A stretch of DNA of 64,000 nucleotides from Meishania litoralis (lineage in GTDB: Bacteria > Bacteroidota > Bacteroidia > Flavobacteriales > Flavobacteriaceae): contig NZ_JBHFPV010000001.1 in the NCBI RefSeq assembly GCF_042611095.1, forward strand, positions 1,674,001-1,738,000. The letters run 5' to 3'. The notes beneath the pieces were generated by a model that worked only from the letters and a program-made list of their open reading frames with translations, was not told where the DNA came from and made no database searches. Positions 1-8,441 of the stretch are shown in pieces. How positions within the stretch are numbered: position 1 is the first letter of the stretch; every line of letters begins with the position of its first letter. A program made the position numbers and the translations under genes.

Positions 1-757
1 GAGAGGTGGGGCCAATGGAGCGCGTATACGTCTCGCACCTCAAAAGAATTGGGAAGTCAATAATCCTGCTCAGTTGGACAAAGTGTTGAAGACCTATGAA
101 GCCATTCGAAAAGAGTTCAACGAAGGTCAAGCGAACAAAAAGGTTTCAATTGCAGATTTGATCGTTCTTGGCGGAAGTGCCGGTATCGAAGAGGCCGCCA
201 AAAATGCCGGACACGATATTACGGTGCCCTTTACACCCGGTAGGGCCGACGCATCTCAAGAACAGACCGATATCGAATCTTTTGATGCATTGGAGCCAAG
301 GGCCGATGGATTCCGTAACTATGTGAAAGGAAAACCTGCTACTCCTGCCGAGAAAATGTTGATCGATAGAGCACAATTGTTGACCTTGACCGTGCCTGAA
401 ATGACGGTGCTGATAGGGGGGTTGCGCGTTCTCGATGTGAACCATAATCAATCACAACATGGGGTCTTTACCGATCGTACGGGGTCTTTGACCAACGATT
501 TCTTTGTCAACTTGCTTGATTTCAATGTAAAATGGGAAGCCTCTTCAGAGTCGGAAGAAATTTTTGCAGGTCGTAGTCGGGCAACCGGAGACGTGAAATG
601 GGCAGGTACGCGTGTCGACCTAATTTTTGGCTCGAACTCTGAACTACGGGCAATCTCAGAGGTTTATGCCTGTGATGATTCTCAAGAACGGTTCGTAAAG
701 GACTTCGTAGCCGCTTGGACGAAAGTTATGGATCTAGATCGATTTGATTTGGCTTAA
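1..757 (+). CDS. katG: Catalase-peroxidase KatG, C-terminal part (cut by window start)
   Basis: The frame is open from base 2 and ends with TAA at 757. The first residues read RGGANGARIRLAPQ, a conserved stretch of the C-terminal half of the bifunctional haem catalase-peroxidase, followed by the LIVLGGSAGIEEAA and VPFTPGR segments typical of KatG. The family has about 740 residues in two homologous halves; only about the last 250 are here, so the haem pocket and the Met-Tyr-Trp crosslink lie outside the window. The enzyme removes hydrogen peroxide in the cytoplasm (family knowledge). The ATG-like start within this stretch is not a real start, because homology continues to the window edge. A strong terminator follows at 817-853, then an ankyrin protein, a partner often found beside catalase genes. 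Confidence 0.95.
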   Translation, partial: RGGANGARIRLAPQKNWEVNNPAQLDKVLKTYEAIRKEFNEGQANKKVSIADLIVLGGSAGIEEAAKNAGHDITVPFTPGRADASQEQTDIESFDALEPRADGFRNYVKGKPATPAEKMLIDRAQLLTLTVPEMTVLIGGLRVLDVNHNQSQHGVFTDRTGSLTNDFFVNLLDFNVKWEASSESEEIFAGRSRATGDVKWAGTRVDLIFGSNSELRAISEVYACDDSQERFVKDFVAAWTKVMDLDRFDLA

Positions 758-816
758 TGGTTTCGATCAGGCTGAAGTAATAGCTTCAAACTGTAAAAAA
801 AAGTTTCACTTTAAAG

Positions 817-853
817 ACCGTCATATCCTTAATCTGATGTGGCGGTTTTTTTA
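817..853 (+). terminator. Rho-independent terminator after katG
   Basis: A 10-bp stem, accgtcatat paired with atgtggcggt (two G-U pairs), has a 10-nt loop and is followed by a run of T. It lies between katG and the ankyrin gene, so some read-through or a separate promoter must serve the ankyrin gene. Confidence 0.75.
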
Positions 854-860
854 TACATTT

Positions 861-1352
861 ATGATAATGACAGCGGCAATGAACGAAACATTCTTTAATG
901 AGATACGACAGGGCAACTTAAAGGAGGCAAGGTCCATGCTGCTCAAGAACCCATTGTTGCTAGACAGTAAGGATCAGAGGGGGTCGACCCCGTTGATATT
1001 GGCAACGTATTACGATGAGCAAGATATTGTCGATCTGTTGCTAGAGCAGGGCGCCAAGGTAGATATCAAAGATGCTTCCGGAAATACGGCATTGATGGGA
1101 GTGTGTTTCAAGGGATATACCGATATCGCGAAAAAGCTAATAGAAAATGGGGCCAATGTAAACGAGCGAAATGCTATGGGATCGACCTGTCTTATTTATT
1201 CCGTGACCTTTAATCGACCTGATATCGTCAAGTTGCTCCTTGAAAATGGAGCCGACACCACTGCAAGAGATCCCAGGGGAAATACCGCCCTAGATCATGC
1301 CAAGATTCAAGGTGTTCCAGAATTGATCTCCATACTTGAAAGTAAAAATTAG
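861..1352 (+). CDS. Ankyrin repeat protein beside katG
   Basis: About 163 residues made almost entirely of four ankyrin repeats, recognisable by GSTPLILATYYD, GNTALMGVCFKG, GSTCLIYSVTFN and GNTALDHAKIQG spaced about 33 residues apart. There is no signal peptide, so it is probably cytoplasmic. The frame is open upstream to 744, but that would run through the katG terminator, so I take the ATG at 861; ATGs at 867 and 879 (MNETFF) are equally possible. Ankyrin genes next to catalase genes are known in other bacteria, such as ankB in Pseudomonas, where the protein supports catalase activity. A similar role here is inference from position. The stop codon abuts the ATG of the nitrilase gene. Confidence 0.85.
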   Translation: MIMTAAMNETFFNEIRQGNLKEARSMLLKNPLLLDSKDQRGSTPLILATYYDEQDIVDLLLEQGAKVDIKDASGNTALMGVCFKGYTDIAKKLIENGANVNERNAMGSTCLIYSVTFNRPDIVKLLLENGADTTARDPRGNTALDHAKIQGVPELISILESKN

Positions 1353-2129
1353 ATGGCAAAAGACTTGAAAATCGCTTTGGTACAGACCTCTTTGGCATGG
1401 GAGGATCCTGAAAGGAACAGGAATCGATTTTCTAAAAAGTTAAAAGAAATATCTGAGGATGTAGACTTGGTAATCCTACCCGAAATGTTCACCACCGGAT
1501 TCACAATGAATCCCAGAAATATTCATATTTCTGAAGGGCAAAAGACATTGGACTGGATGAAGGCCGAGTGTGCCAAGAAAGAAATAGCACTGGTAGGAAG
1601 CCTTCCATTTTATGAAAACGACCGCTATACGAACCGACTTTTTTTTGTGCACCCCGACGGCACCTTCGACTATTACGATAAACGCCATACCTTCACACTG
1701 GCAGGTGAAAATGAGGTCTATGGTTCAGGGGCGGTAAAATTGATCGTCGATTATAAAGGATTCAAGATTTGCCCTATGATCTGCTATGATCTGCGTTTTC
1801 CGGTATGGTCAAGAAACACCGAAGATTATGATGTTTTGATCTATGTGGCCAATTGGCCCAAACCAAGGGTAAATGCTTGGGATGCCCTTCTAAAGGCAAG
1901 GGCTATAGAGAATATGGCATATTGTATAGGTGTGAACCGAATTGGAACAGATGGGTTAAATCATGAATACAGTGGTAATTCAGCGACATATGATACCTTG
2001 GGCGATTTAATGGTCCATTCACAAGACGACGAAACTCTTTCTGTCGTTCTGAGCAAAGAACATATTGTTTCCAATAGGGGCAAACTTAAGTTTTTGGAAG
2101 ACCGCGACAAGTTTACTCTATTAGGGTAA
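1353..2129 (+). CDS. Nitrilase-superfamily amidohydrolase, omega-amidase (YafV/Nit2-like)
   Basis: This 258-residue protein has the complete nitrilase Glu-Lys-Cys triad: E44 in LPEMFTTGF, K110 in YDKRHTF and C144 in CPMICYDLRFP. The LPEMFTTGF context and the length fit the YafV/Nit2 omega-amidase group, which hydrolyses alpha-ketoglutaramate or alpha-ketosuccinamate produced by glutamine or asparagine transaminases, or repairs deaminated glutathione (family knowledge; exact substrate not readable here). It is cytoplasmic, with no signal peptide. The ATG directly follows the ankyrin stop, so the two are probably co-transcribed. Its 3' end overlaps the convergent Ig-like lipoprotein gene by 17 bp. 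Confidence 0.88.
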   Translation: MAKDLKIALVQTSLAWEDPERNRNRFSKKLKEISEDVDLVILPEMFTTGFTMNPRNIHISEGQKTLDWMKAECAKKEIALVGSLPFYENDRYTNRLFFVHPDGTFDYYDKRHTFTLAGENEVYGSGAVKLIVDYKGFKICPMICYDLRFPVWSRNTEDYDVLIYVANWPKPRVNAWDALLKARAIENMAYCIGVNRIGTDGLNHEYSGNSATYDTLGDLMVHSQDDETLSVVLSKEHIVSNRGKLKFLEDRDKFTLLG

Positions 2130-3726
2130 AAGTTACCGGAAACTCCCAGTTGGGCCGCATATCGATTACATCAGGGTAATAACTTACGCGCTCAGGTTGA
2201 ATCTTTTTGAGATAATTTCCGGTATCCCATTTTTCGTTGGCATTGGTATCAAAGATTACCCGAATTTGATATTTGCCCGGTTCAAGGGCATCAAATGCAA
2301 ATTCTTGCGGTTCGGCGGCAAAACTTTCTCTGATCGTCGTTCCCTTTTCATCGGTCAATTGAACGATGATAGGATACGTTATTGCGCCGTTTAATGTCAA
2401 TTGAAGATTGCCGTAATCGGCAAGGCTCTTTGTTGAAAGGCTATAGCTCAATGTATCGTTGGTTTTGGAAAAAAAATCGGTAATCGCGTCTGGCAAGATC
2501 TGCATTTTATATATTTCATTGGGCGCCCGGGGAAAATCCACCATAACTTGATTTTCGACGCTGTCAAGGAAGATTTTGAAATTGACCGGTACGGAGTCTT
2601 TGTTCATTAAACTAAATTTTGACGTATCAATGGCCGCAATTGGGGTAGTCGCTTCAATATTGAACGGGTCATAAAAATTCAATGAACCTTGTTGGGTTGG
2701 TTTTAACCTAAGTGAGTCGAGTCCTACCTTGCGACTCTTCACGGTAAAAGTGTCGATTATTTTCTCACGTTCATTGATTACCGTAAATACTATCGAATCG
2801 GTTTCAAACGGTGTAAACCAATAATTTAGCGTGTCTTGGTCGCGCTCTTTTCTGACGGTGCTGCGAATCGTATCGGGCAATCGGGTCAAAGGTTCGATCT
2901 CAATATGCTTACCGTCGCCGTAATACCCGAAAACAATCTTGTTTTTGGCGGCAAATGAGGGAACACTTATCTTGTAATCTGGTATTTCCTTAAACAGGGT
3001 CAACAGATAGGTCGAATCGGTCGGAAGTGAAATGGTATCTGGAATGAAAGCGATCTTATCCGCATTTTGGTCAAAAATATTGTTCTTCGCCTCATCTTTA
3101 ACGGCGAACATGGCATAACGGCCTTCTTTAAGGTTTCGCAAAGTGAATATTACAGTGCTGTCTAGCGTGTTGGTAATATAATTCGGAGGTTTTTGGTATA
3201 AGGTCGAATCGGTATAAGAACTGTCTATTTCATAGAGCATCACACTTATGAACTCGTCTGCCTTTTTGTTAAAGGCATCTTTTACGACTCCTGAAACTGT
3301 CAAAGAGTCGATATAATCCCCGGTTGAAAAAACATAGGTTAAAAAGCTTGCGGGATTACCTTCGTTATTGTCCACAATACTTTGCCCGAAATTGAATGTA
3401 TAGGTCGTATTGGGCTTTAGGGTATCCTTGATCTTGATTTCAACGAATTTGCTCGTGCCGCCCTGTGGTGATATTTCAGGAGTGTATTGTAACGGCGGCG
3501 AAACGATAAGCTGATCTTGAATATCTACAAGTTTGATATACTCATCGAAGTATAGGCGTATTCTTTGGGCCTTGAAATTTGTGGTCATATTCTCTGGCTC
3601 GGTTCGTTCCAATTGTGGAGGGTCAACATCTTTGGGGCCTCCGGTCGGCGTGCCCCTACGGCCACATTGGTACAGGGCAAGTACGATGAAGAGTATAAAA
3701 AGTGAGGAAAAAATACGTCGCAACAT
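2113..3726 (-). CDS. Ig-like domain lipoprotein (SbsA-type)
   Basis: A 537-residue predicted lipoprotein. The N-terminus is a hydrophobic signal followed by L-Y-Q-C (C21) and the motif GRRGTPTGGPKDVDPPQL, which I recognise from a conserved Bacteroidota family with an N-terminal SbsA-like Ig domain. The remainder is beta-rich and ends with a prealbumin-like segment (EPGKYQIRVIFDTNANEKWDTG) before the C-terminus. It is likely anchored in the outer or inner membrane facing the periplasm. Function is unknown. comF lies just upstream on the same strand with a 112-bp gap. Confidence 0.75.
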   Translation of the reverse strand: MLRRIFSSLFILFIVLALYQCGRRGTPTGGPKDVDPPQLERTEPENMTTNFKAQRIRLYFDEYIKLVDIQDQLIVSPPLQYTPEISPQGGTSKFVEIKIKDTLKPNTTYTFNFGQSIVDNNEGNPASFLTYVFSTGDYIDSLTVSGVVKDAFNKKADEFISVMLYEIDSSYTDSTLYQKPPNYITNTLDSTVIFTLRNLKEGRYAMFAVKDEAKNNIFDQNADKIAFIPDTISLPTDSTYLLTLFKEIPDYKISVPSFAAKNKIVFGYYGDGKHIEIEPLTRLPDTIRSTVRKERDQDTLNYWFTPFETDSIVFTVINEREKIIDTFTVKSRKVGLDSLRLKPTQQGSLNFYDPFNIEATTPIAAIDTSKFSLMNKDSVPVNFKIFLDSVENQVMVDFPRAPNEIYKMQILPDAITDFFSKTNDTLSYSLSTKSLADYGNLQLTLNGAITYPIIVQLTDEKGTTIRESFAAEPQEFAFDALEPGKYQIRVIFDTNANEKWDTGNYLKKIQPERVSYYPDVIDMRPNWEFPVTFTLIE

Positions 3727-3838
3727 CGAGAATCTATCTTATGGACAAAGTAACGATATATTTGTAAAACAGTTCGGGCAATAAAAATCAAAAACGTTAA
3801 AAATAGGGTTAAAGTGGAAGCTTGGGGGGTGTAGAATC

Positions 3839-4552
3839 CTACTTTTTGGTTAAGGGAACAACAGCCATACTGGCCACATAGAGCGTTAGACCATCGACCT
3901 GTTTCAAGGTTTCCCCGCAAATTTCAATCGTTGCACCCGTAGTAATTACATCATCGACCAATAAAACCTTTTTGTTTTTTAACAAGTAAGCGTCGGTGAG
4001 TTTGTATAATCCAGTGTCATCGGACCACCGCCCTAATCGGCCCTTTTTGGTCTGTGTTTTTGTATTGGCGGTCTTGATTAGAATGTTTTCCAGATATTCT
4101 GCATTTAAATGGTGGGCCAAACGCTGACCGAACTTGGTGACCTGATTATACCCTCTTTTTCTAAGTTTTTTTGGGTGTAGGGGGACCGGAATCACATACT
4201 CTATTTTTTCGAGACCCAAATCCTCCATTAAAACTTGGCCATACCAATCACCTAAAAACTTACCTATTTCTTCTTGGTTTTTATATTTTAAGTGATGTAT
4301 GAGGGTTTTGACAAGGCAATTTTCAGTAAAAAACAGGAAAGAGCTTGCCTTTTTTATGTTAATTCGTCCATAAAAAGTACGGTCTACCGCATTTTCTTCG
4401 TTAAAGTTATAATCGGTGAGTGGCAAATCATTCCGACAAACGGTACAGATGAGGTACTCTCCTCTATTTAAATGCACATTACATCCAAAACATACACGGG
4501 GCAGTAGGACGGTGTTTATATCAATTAGTATATTTGAAAGTTTAGAGAGCAT
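3839..4552 (-). CDS. ComF family phosphoribosyltransferase-like protein
   Basis: This 237-residue protein has an N-terminal zinc-finger-like pair (CFGC...CTVC, residues about 21-39) and a C-terminal type I phosphoribosyltransferase domain with the PRPP loop KVLLVDDVITTGATI near residue 195. The central PVPLHPKKLRKRGYNQ segment is diagnostic of ComF/GntX. ComF is a competence-associated protein linked to uptake of transforming single-stranded DNA. In Bacteroidota it is near-universal and its exact role is unclear. It is divergent from the coiled-coil gene at 4596. Confidence 0.9.
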   Translation of the reverse strand: MLSKLSNILIDINTVLLPRVCFGCNVHLNRGEYLICTVCRNDLPLTDYNFNEENAVDRTFYGRINIKKASSFLFFTENCLVKTLIHHLKYKNQEEIGKFLGDWYGQVLMEDLGLEKIEYVIPVPLHPKKLRKRGYNQVTKFGQRLAHHLNAEYLENILIKTANTKTQTKKGRLGRWSDDTGLYKLTDAYLLKNKKVLLVDDVITTGATIEICGETLKQVDGLTLYVASMAVVPLTKK

Positions 4553-4595
4553 CGAATCTTGTGCAATATTAACCTACTAAAGCCCACTTGTTCCA

Positions 4596-5492
4596 ATGGA
4601 TGGTCAAGATAACAAATTCAACTACAAAATAATTCTTGCGGCTCTCGTGGCTGTAATAATCGGTATTTTGATCGCCTTTTATTATAGCTATGCCCAAAGC
4701 ACTACCCAAATCAGCTTTTTAGAGCAAGAAAAGGAATTATTGGTCAAAGATCTTACCCTAATGCGAGGAGAGCTTGATAGGCTCGAGGTGCGCAACGAAG
4801 TAAGTGAAATCGATCTTCAAACCTCAAAGAACAGAGTTCAGCAATTATTGGATTCAGTCGGAAAATTGAATTTCACTATTGAGAAATTAAGGGAGTTCAA
4901 AGGAGAACTGAGAAGGCTTGAAGCCATAAACGATAGTTTAAAGCTCAAGAACAATTTCTTGAAATACAATAATATCGTATTGACCGAAAAGTATGAAGAA
5001 GCGAGAAAGAGAGCCGAAGAACTGCGACTTAAAAACGAAAGTATCGCCGAGAATGAGGCGGCCCAGCGAGAGCTGCGTAAAGAACTGGACAATGAGTTGA
5101 AGACAAAGACTTATTTAGAACTGAACGCACCATTGGCCAATGGCATGAGGCTTCGAAGCGGTAAACCGATTATTACGAACAAAGCGTCGAGTATCGAAAA
5201 ATTGAGAGGTTGTGTCACCATTGTCGCCGATCCTTCCATAGCGAACGAACAACGCATAATCTATTTACAATTCTTAGATCCCGAAAAGCGTATAATAGAA
5301 GACAATGCCAATACCATATCGGTTAGCGGCAATATCTATAGCAAGCGGGTCGAAATTATTACGACGGGTGACGACATCGAAGTATGTGATTTTATTACCA
5401 TACCCGAAGGATCCTTGAAGTCGGGCAACTACACTTTGAACATCTTTGAAAACGAGCGATTGCTTTCCTCGACCGGATTTGATCTAAAATAA
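4596..5492 (+). CDS. Single-pass membrane protein with long coiled coil, function unknown
   Basis: 298 residues. Residues about 10-29 form one transmembrane helix (IILAALVAVIIGILIAFYYS) after a short charged N-terminus. Residues about 40-170 are a heptad-rich coiled coil full of Glu, Lys and Leu, and about 180-298 form a compact beta-rich domain (LRSGKPIITNKASSIEKLRG onward). The topology suggests an inner-membrane anchor with the coiled coil and C-terminal domain in the periplasm. I do not recognise the family with certainty. The gene starts 43 bp from comF on the opposite strand and precedes glyS. Confidence 0.7.
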   Translation: MDGQDNKFNYKIILAALVAVIIGILIAFYYSYAQSTTQISFLEQEKELLVKDLTLMRGELDRLEVRNEVSEIDLQTSKNRVQQLLDSVGKLNFTIEKLREFKGELRRLEAINDSLKLKNNFLKYNNIVLTEKYEEARKRAEELRLKNESIAENEAAQRELRKELDNELKTKTYLELNAPLANGMRLRSGKPIITNKASSIEKLRGCVTIVADPSIANEQRIIYLQFLDPEKRIIEDNANTISVSGNIYSKRVEIITTGDDIEVCDFITIPEGSLKSGNYTLNIFENERLLSSTGFDLK

Positions 5493-5530
5493 ATTAAAGA
5501 TTTTTTGGAGTAATATTCTATTTTTGCCGA

Positions 5531-7072
5531 ATGGCAAAACAAGAGGATGATTTCAAGAAGGTAATTTCGCATGCCAAGGAGTACGGTTATGTATTTCAGT
5601 CAAGTGAGATTTACGATGGCCTTAGTGCCGTATATGACTACGGACAGAACGGCGCAGAGCTTAAAAAGAACATTCGCGAATATTGGTGGCGGGCCATGGT
5701 GCAGCTCAATGATAATATTGTCGGTATCGATGCCGCCATATTTATGCATCCGACCACTTGGAAAGCCTCAGGTCATGTCGATGCCTTTAACGACCCCTTG
5801 ATAGACAACAAAGATTCTAAAAAAAGGTATCGCGCCGATGTTCTGGTCGAAGACCATGTGGCCAAGATCGAGGCGAAAATAGAAAAAGAAGTAGCCAAGG
5901 CCGCAAAACGCTTTGGCGAAGCTTTTGACAAAGACCAGTTTCTTGAAACGAACCAGCGCGTGTTGGAATATCGGGAAGAAGGCCGAACTATTCTTAAAAG
6001 ATTGGGAAGGTCATTGGAAAAAGAAGACCTCGCCGATGTCAAAAAACTGATAGAAGAACTACAAATTGCATGTCCTATGTCGGGATCCCGTAACTGGACC
6101 GACGTCAAGCAATTTAATCTAATGTTCGGCACAAAACTGGGTGCCTCGGCCGAGAACGCGACCGATTTGTTTTTACGCCCTGAAACGGCCCAAGGTATTT
6201 TTGTCAATTTTCTAAACGTGCAAAAGACCGGGCGCTTGAAAATTCCTTTTGGCATTGCACAGATCGGCAAGGCCTTTCGAAATGAGATCGTTGCGCGTCA
6301 ATTCATCTTTCGTATGCGTGAATTCGAGCAGATGGAAATGCAGTTCTTCATTCAACCGGGCACTCAAAAAGAATGGTACGAAAAATGGAAAGAAACTCGT
6401 ATGAAATGGCACTTGTCGTTGGGAATGGGTGAAGAAAATTACCGTTTTCACGACCACGAGAAGCTCGCGCACTATGCCGATGCCGCCGCTGACATTGAAT
6501 TCCGATTTCCTTTTGGGTTCAAAGAGTTGGAGGGAATACACTCGCGTACCGACTTCGATTTGGGCAACCACGAAAAATATTCAGGGAAGAAACTCCAATA
6601 TTTTGACCATGAAACCAATAAGAACTATGTTCCTTATGTCGTTGAAACCTCTATCGGACTTGACCGGATGTTCTTGGCCGTCTTTTCAAATGCGTTACAG
6701 GAAGAAGAGTTGGAAAATGGTACTTTCAGAACGGTTTTGAAGCTTCCGCCAGTTTTGGCCCCCACAAAAGCGGCGGTACTTCCGTTGGTCAAAAAGGACG
6801 GGCTACCTGAAGTTGCAAAAGAAATTATCGATGACCTGAAATGGGACTTCAATGTGCTCTATGACGAAAAGGATGCCGTCGGGCGCCGCTATAGAAGACA
6901 AGATGCCAACGGAACGCCGTTTTGTATCACCGTTGACCACCAGACCCTGGAAGATCAAACGGTTACCATTCGTCATAGGGACTCCATGGAGCAGGAACGG
7001 GTGGCTATTTCCGAATTGAACGGAATCATACACGAAGCTGTCGATATGAAGGAATGGCTAAAAAAGATTTAG
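5531..7072 (+). CDS. glyS: Glycine--tRNA ligase (homodimeric type)
   Basis: A 513-residue class II aminoacyl-tRNA synthetase of the single-chain dimeric GlyRS type (called glyQS or glyS). Seen: FLRPETAQGIFVNFLNV and IGKAFRNEI (motif 2 region), RMREFEQMEMQFFI, and ETSIGLDRMFLAVF (motif 3), followed by an anticodon-binding domain from about residue 400 (PVLAPTKAAVLPLVKKDG). It charges tRNA-Gly in the cytoplasm. Length matches the family. The start ATG lies only a few bases after a TATTTTTG box, so the leader is very short or absent. Confidence 0.96.
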   Translation: MAKQEDDFKKVISHAKEYGYVFQSSEIYDGLSAVYDYGQNGAELKKNIREYWWRAMVQLNDNIVGIDAAIFMHPTTWKASGHVDAFNDPLIDNKDSKKRYRADVLVEDHVAKIEAKIEKEVAKAAKRFGEAFDKDQFLETNQRVLEYREEGRTILKRLGRSLEKEDLADVKKLIEELQIACPMSGSRNWTDVKQFNLMFGTKLGASAENATDLFLRPETAQGIFVNFLNVQKTGRLKIPFGIAQIGKAFRNEIVARQFIFRMREFEQMEMQFFIQPGTQKEWYEKWKETRMKWHLSLGMGEENYRFHDHEKLAHYADAAADIEFRFPFGFKELEGIHSRTDFDLGNHEKYSGKKLQYFDHETNKNYVPYVVETSIGLDRMFLAVFSNALQEEELENGTFRTVLKLPPVLAPTKAAVLPLVKKDGLPEVAKEIIDDLKWDFNVLYDEKDAVGRRYRRQDANGTPFCITVDHQTLEDQTVTIRHRDSMEQERVAISELNGIIHEAVDMKEWLKKI

Positions 7073-7103
7073 TCTAAAAGATCCTTAAAACCGAAGGACC
7101 CAA

Positions 7104-8255
7104 TTACTGCCCAATACCCAAATACTCCATTACGGCTTGATTCCCCAGCAAACGATCGGTAGGTTTGGAGGAATGGAACACTTTTAATTCTTCTTCGGAT
7201 AAAAGGGTGACAAAATCTTCGTTATACCCATCATCATAAGGCGTTTGAAAATTCAATTGAAGGTGATGTCCCAAGAAATTATAGGCGGCTGCTCTTTTAG
7301 AAAACCCATAATCGTGCCTCTCCAAAGGCAAATGCACATTTTCCACCCTATTTTCACCATTGTAAAGGGCATACACTTTTTGAATATAGGGGTATTCTAT
7401 GCGGGGTACATTTCTTGTCCAATCATCGCCATCGGATATCAGTAGCAAAGGCCGTGGTGCAAATAGGGCGGCGATTTCGGCATTGTTCGTCTGATGGTCG
7501 GTACTTTTGTGTATGGGCATTCCACTTTCACAAATACATCCTCCGAAAAAATGGGCGGAGACTTGCACAACGGGAGCCGACACTCGAATACGGTCGTCTA
7601 TGGCCGATAGCATAAAGGTCTGCGTACCGCCCCCAGACTCACCTGTCATGCCGATGCGTTGCGGGTCGACATCGGGCCTTGACAATAAATACTCCAAAAC
7701 ACGTTTGCTGTTAAAAGTTTGAAGCAAAAGGGCAATTGGCATTTTGTGATCTACCTGATCATTCTCCCCATAACCTATCATATCATACGTAAAAACGATG
7801 GCCCCCATTCTTGCCAGCACTGCACTTCTTGTTTGTGCCGATTTTGAAAAGCGTGGATTTTGTCCGTGGCCGTGGGCATTCAGTATGGCGGCATATTTTT
7901 CACTTTCCGTGGTTGGTCTGTACAGGTTGCCCGTAATATAAAAACCGGGAAAGCTCTCAATGGCGATATTCTCGACAATATAGCCGTCCATATTACGGGT
8001 ATTGTTGATGATCGTATTAAAATTTCCTTTGATATCGGGCATCTTTTCAAGTTGCATGCCCTCGATAATTCCTTTTTTTATTCTTTGGGCCCGTTTTTCC
8101 CATGAAGCCCTGTCATTCCATTCCTTTTCGAATTGTTTCATGGCGACGACCGCTTCATCTTCCGTCCAATAAGCTCCTTGACAGAGCATCGAATCTTGTG
8201 AACGCCCATAGAAGCAACAAAAAATGAATAAAATTACAAGCGTAAATTGTTTCAT
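7104..8255 (-). CDS. Secreted alpha/beta hydrolase (acetyl xylan esterase-like)
   Basis: This 383-residue protein has an N-terminal signal peptide (MKQFTLVILFIFCCFYGRSQ). It shows the alpha/beta hydrolase layout: GNLYRP and ILNAHGHGQNPRF near the oxyanion region, the nucleophile elbow GMTGESGGG with serine, PRPLLLISDGDDW carrying the likely acid, and RHDYGFSKR carrying the likely histidine. It resembles the secreted acetyl-esterase/dienelactone-hydrolase group of Bacteroidota; the substrate cannot be read. It is probably exported to the periplasm or beyond. It lies on the same strand as the upstream M1 peptidase but 186 bp away. Confidence 0.8.
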   Translation of the reverse strand: MKQFTLVILFIFCCFYGRSQDSMLCQGAYWTEDEAVVAMKQFEKEWNDRASWEKRAQRIKKGIIEGMQLEKMPDIKGNFNTIINNTRNMDGYIVENIAIESFPGFYITGNLYRPTTESEKYAAILNAHGHGQNPRFSKSAQTRSAVLARMGAIVFTYDMIGYGENDQVDHKMPIALLLQTFNSKRVLEYLLSRPDVDPQRIGMTGESGGGTQTFMLSAIDDRIRVSAPVVQVSAHFFGGCICESGMPIHKSTDHQTNNAEIAALFAPRPLLLISDGDDWTRNVPRIEYPYIQKVYALYNGENRVENVHLPLERHDYGFSKRAAAYNFLGHHLQLNFQTPYDDGYNEDFVTLLSEEELKVFHSSKPTDRLLGNQAVMEYLGIGQ

Positions 8256-8441
8256 GACCTCATGTTTTCCTGGTGATATGACAAAACCCTTTTAAATATA
8301 AAGCATTCCTGCATGATTTTGTTTGAGCGGGATCCCTAATTTCAAACTCCTATATTGTGATTCGAGAGATTCCTCGAATAGAAATTGTGGTTCGGTACTA
8401 GCGAAGTCCTTTAAATTAGTTACTGAAGGAGGTGATTTTTC

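Noticed and set aside
744..860. An N-terminal extension of the ankyrin protein from 744
   Set aside because: The extension would be translated through the katG terminator and is not ankyrin-like.
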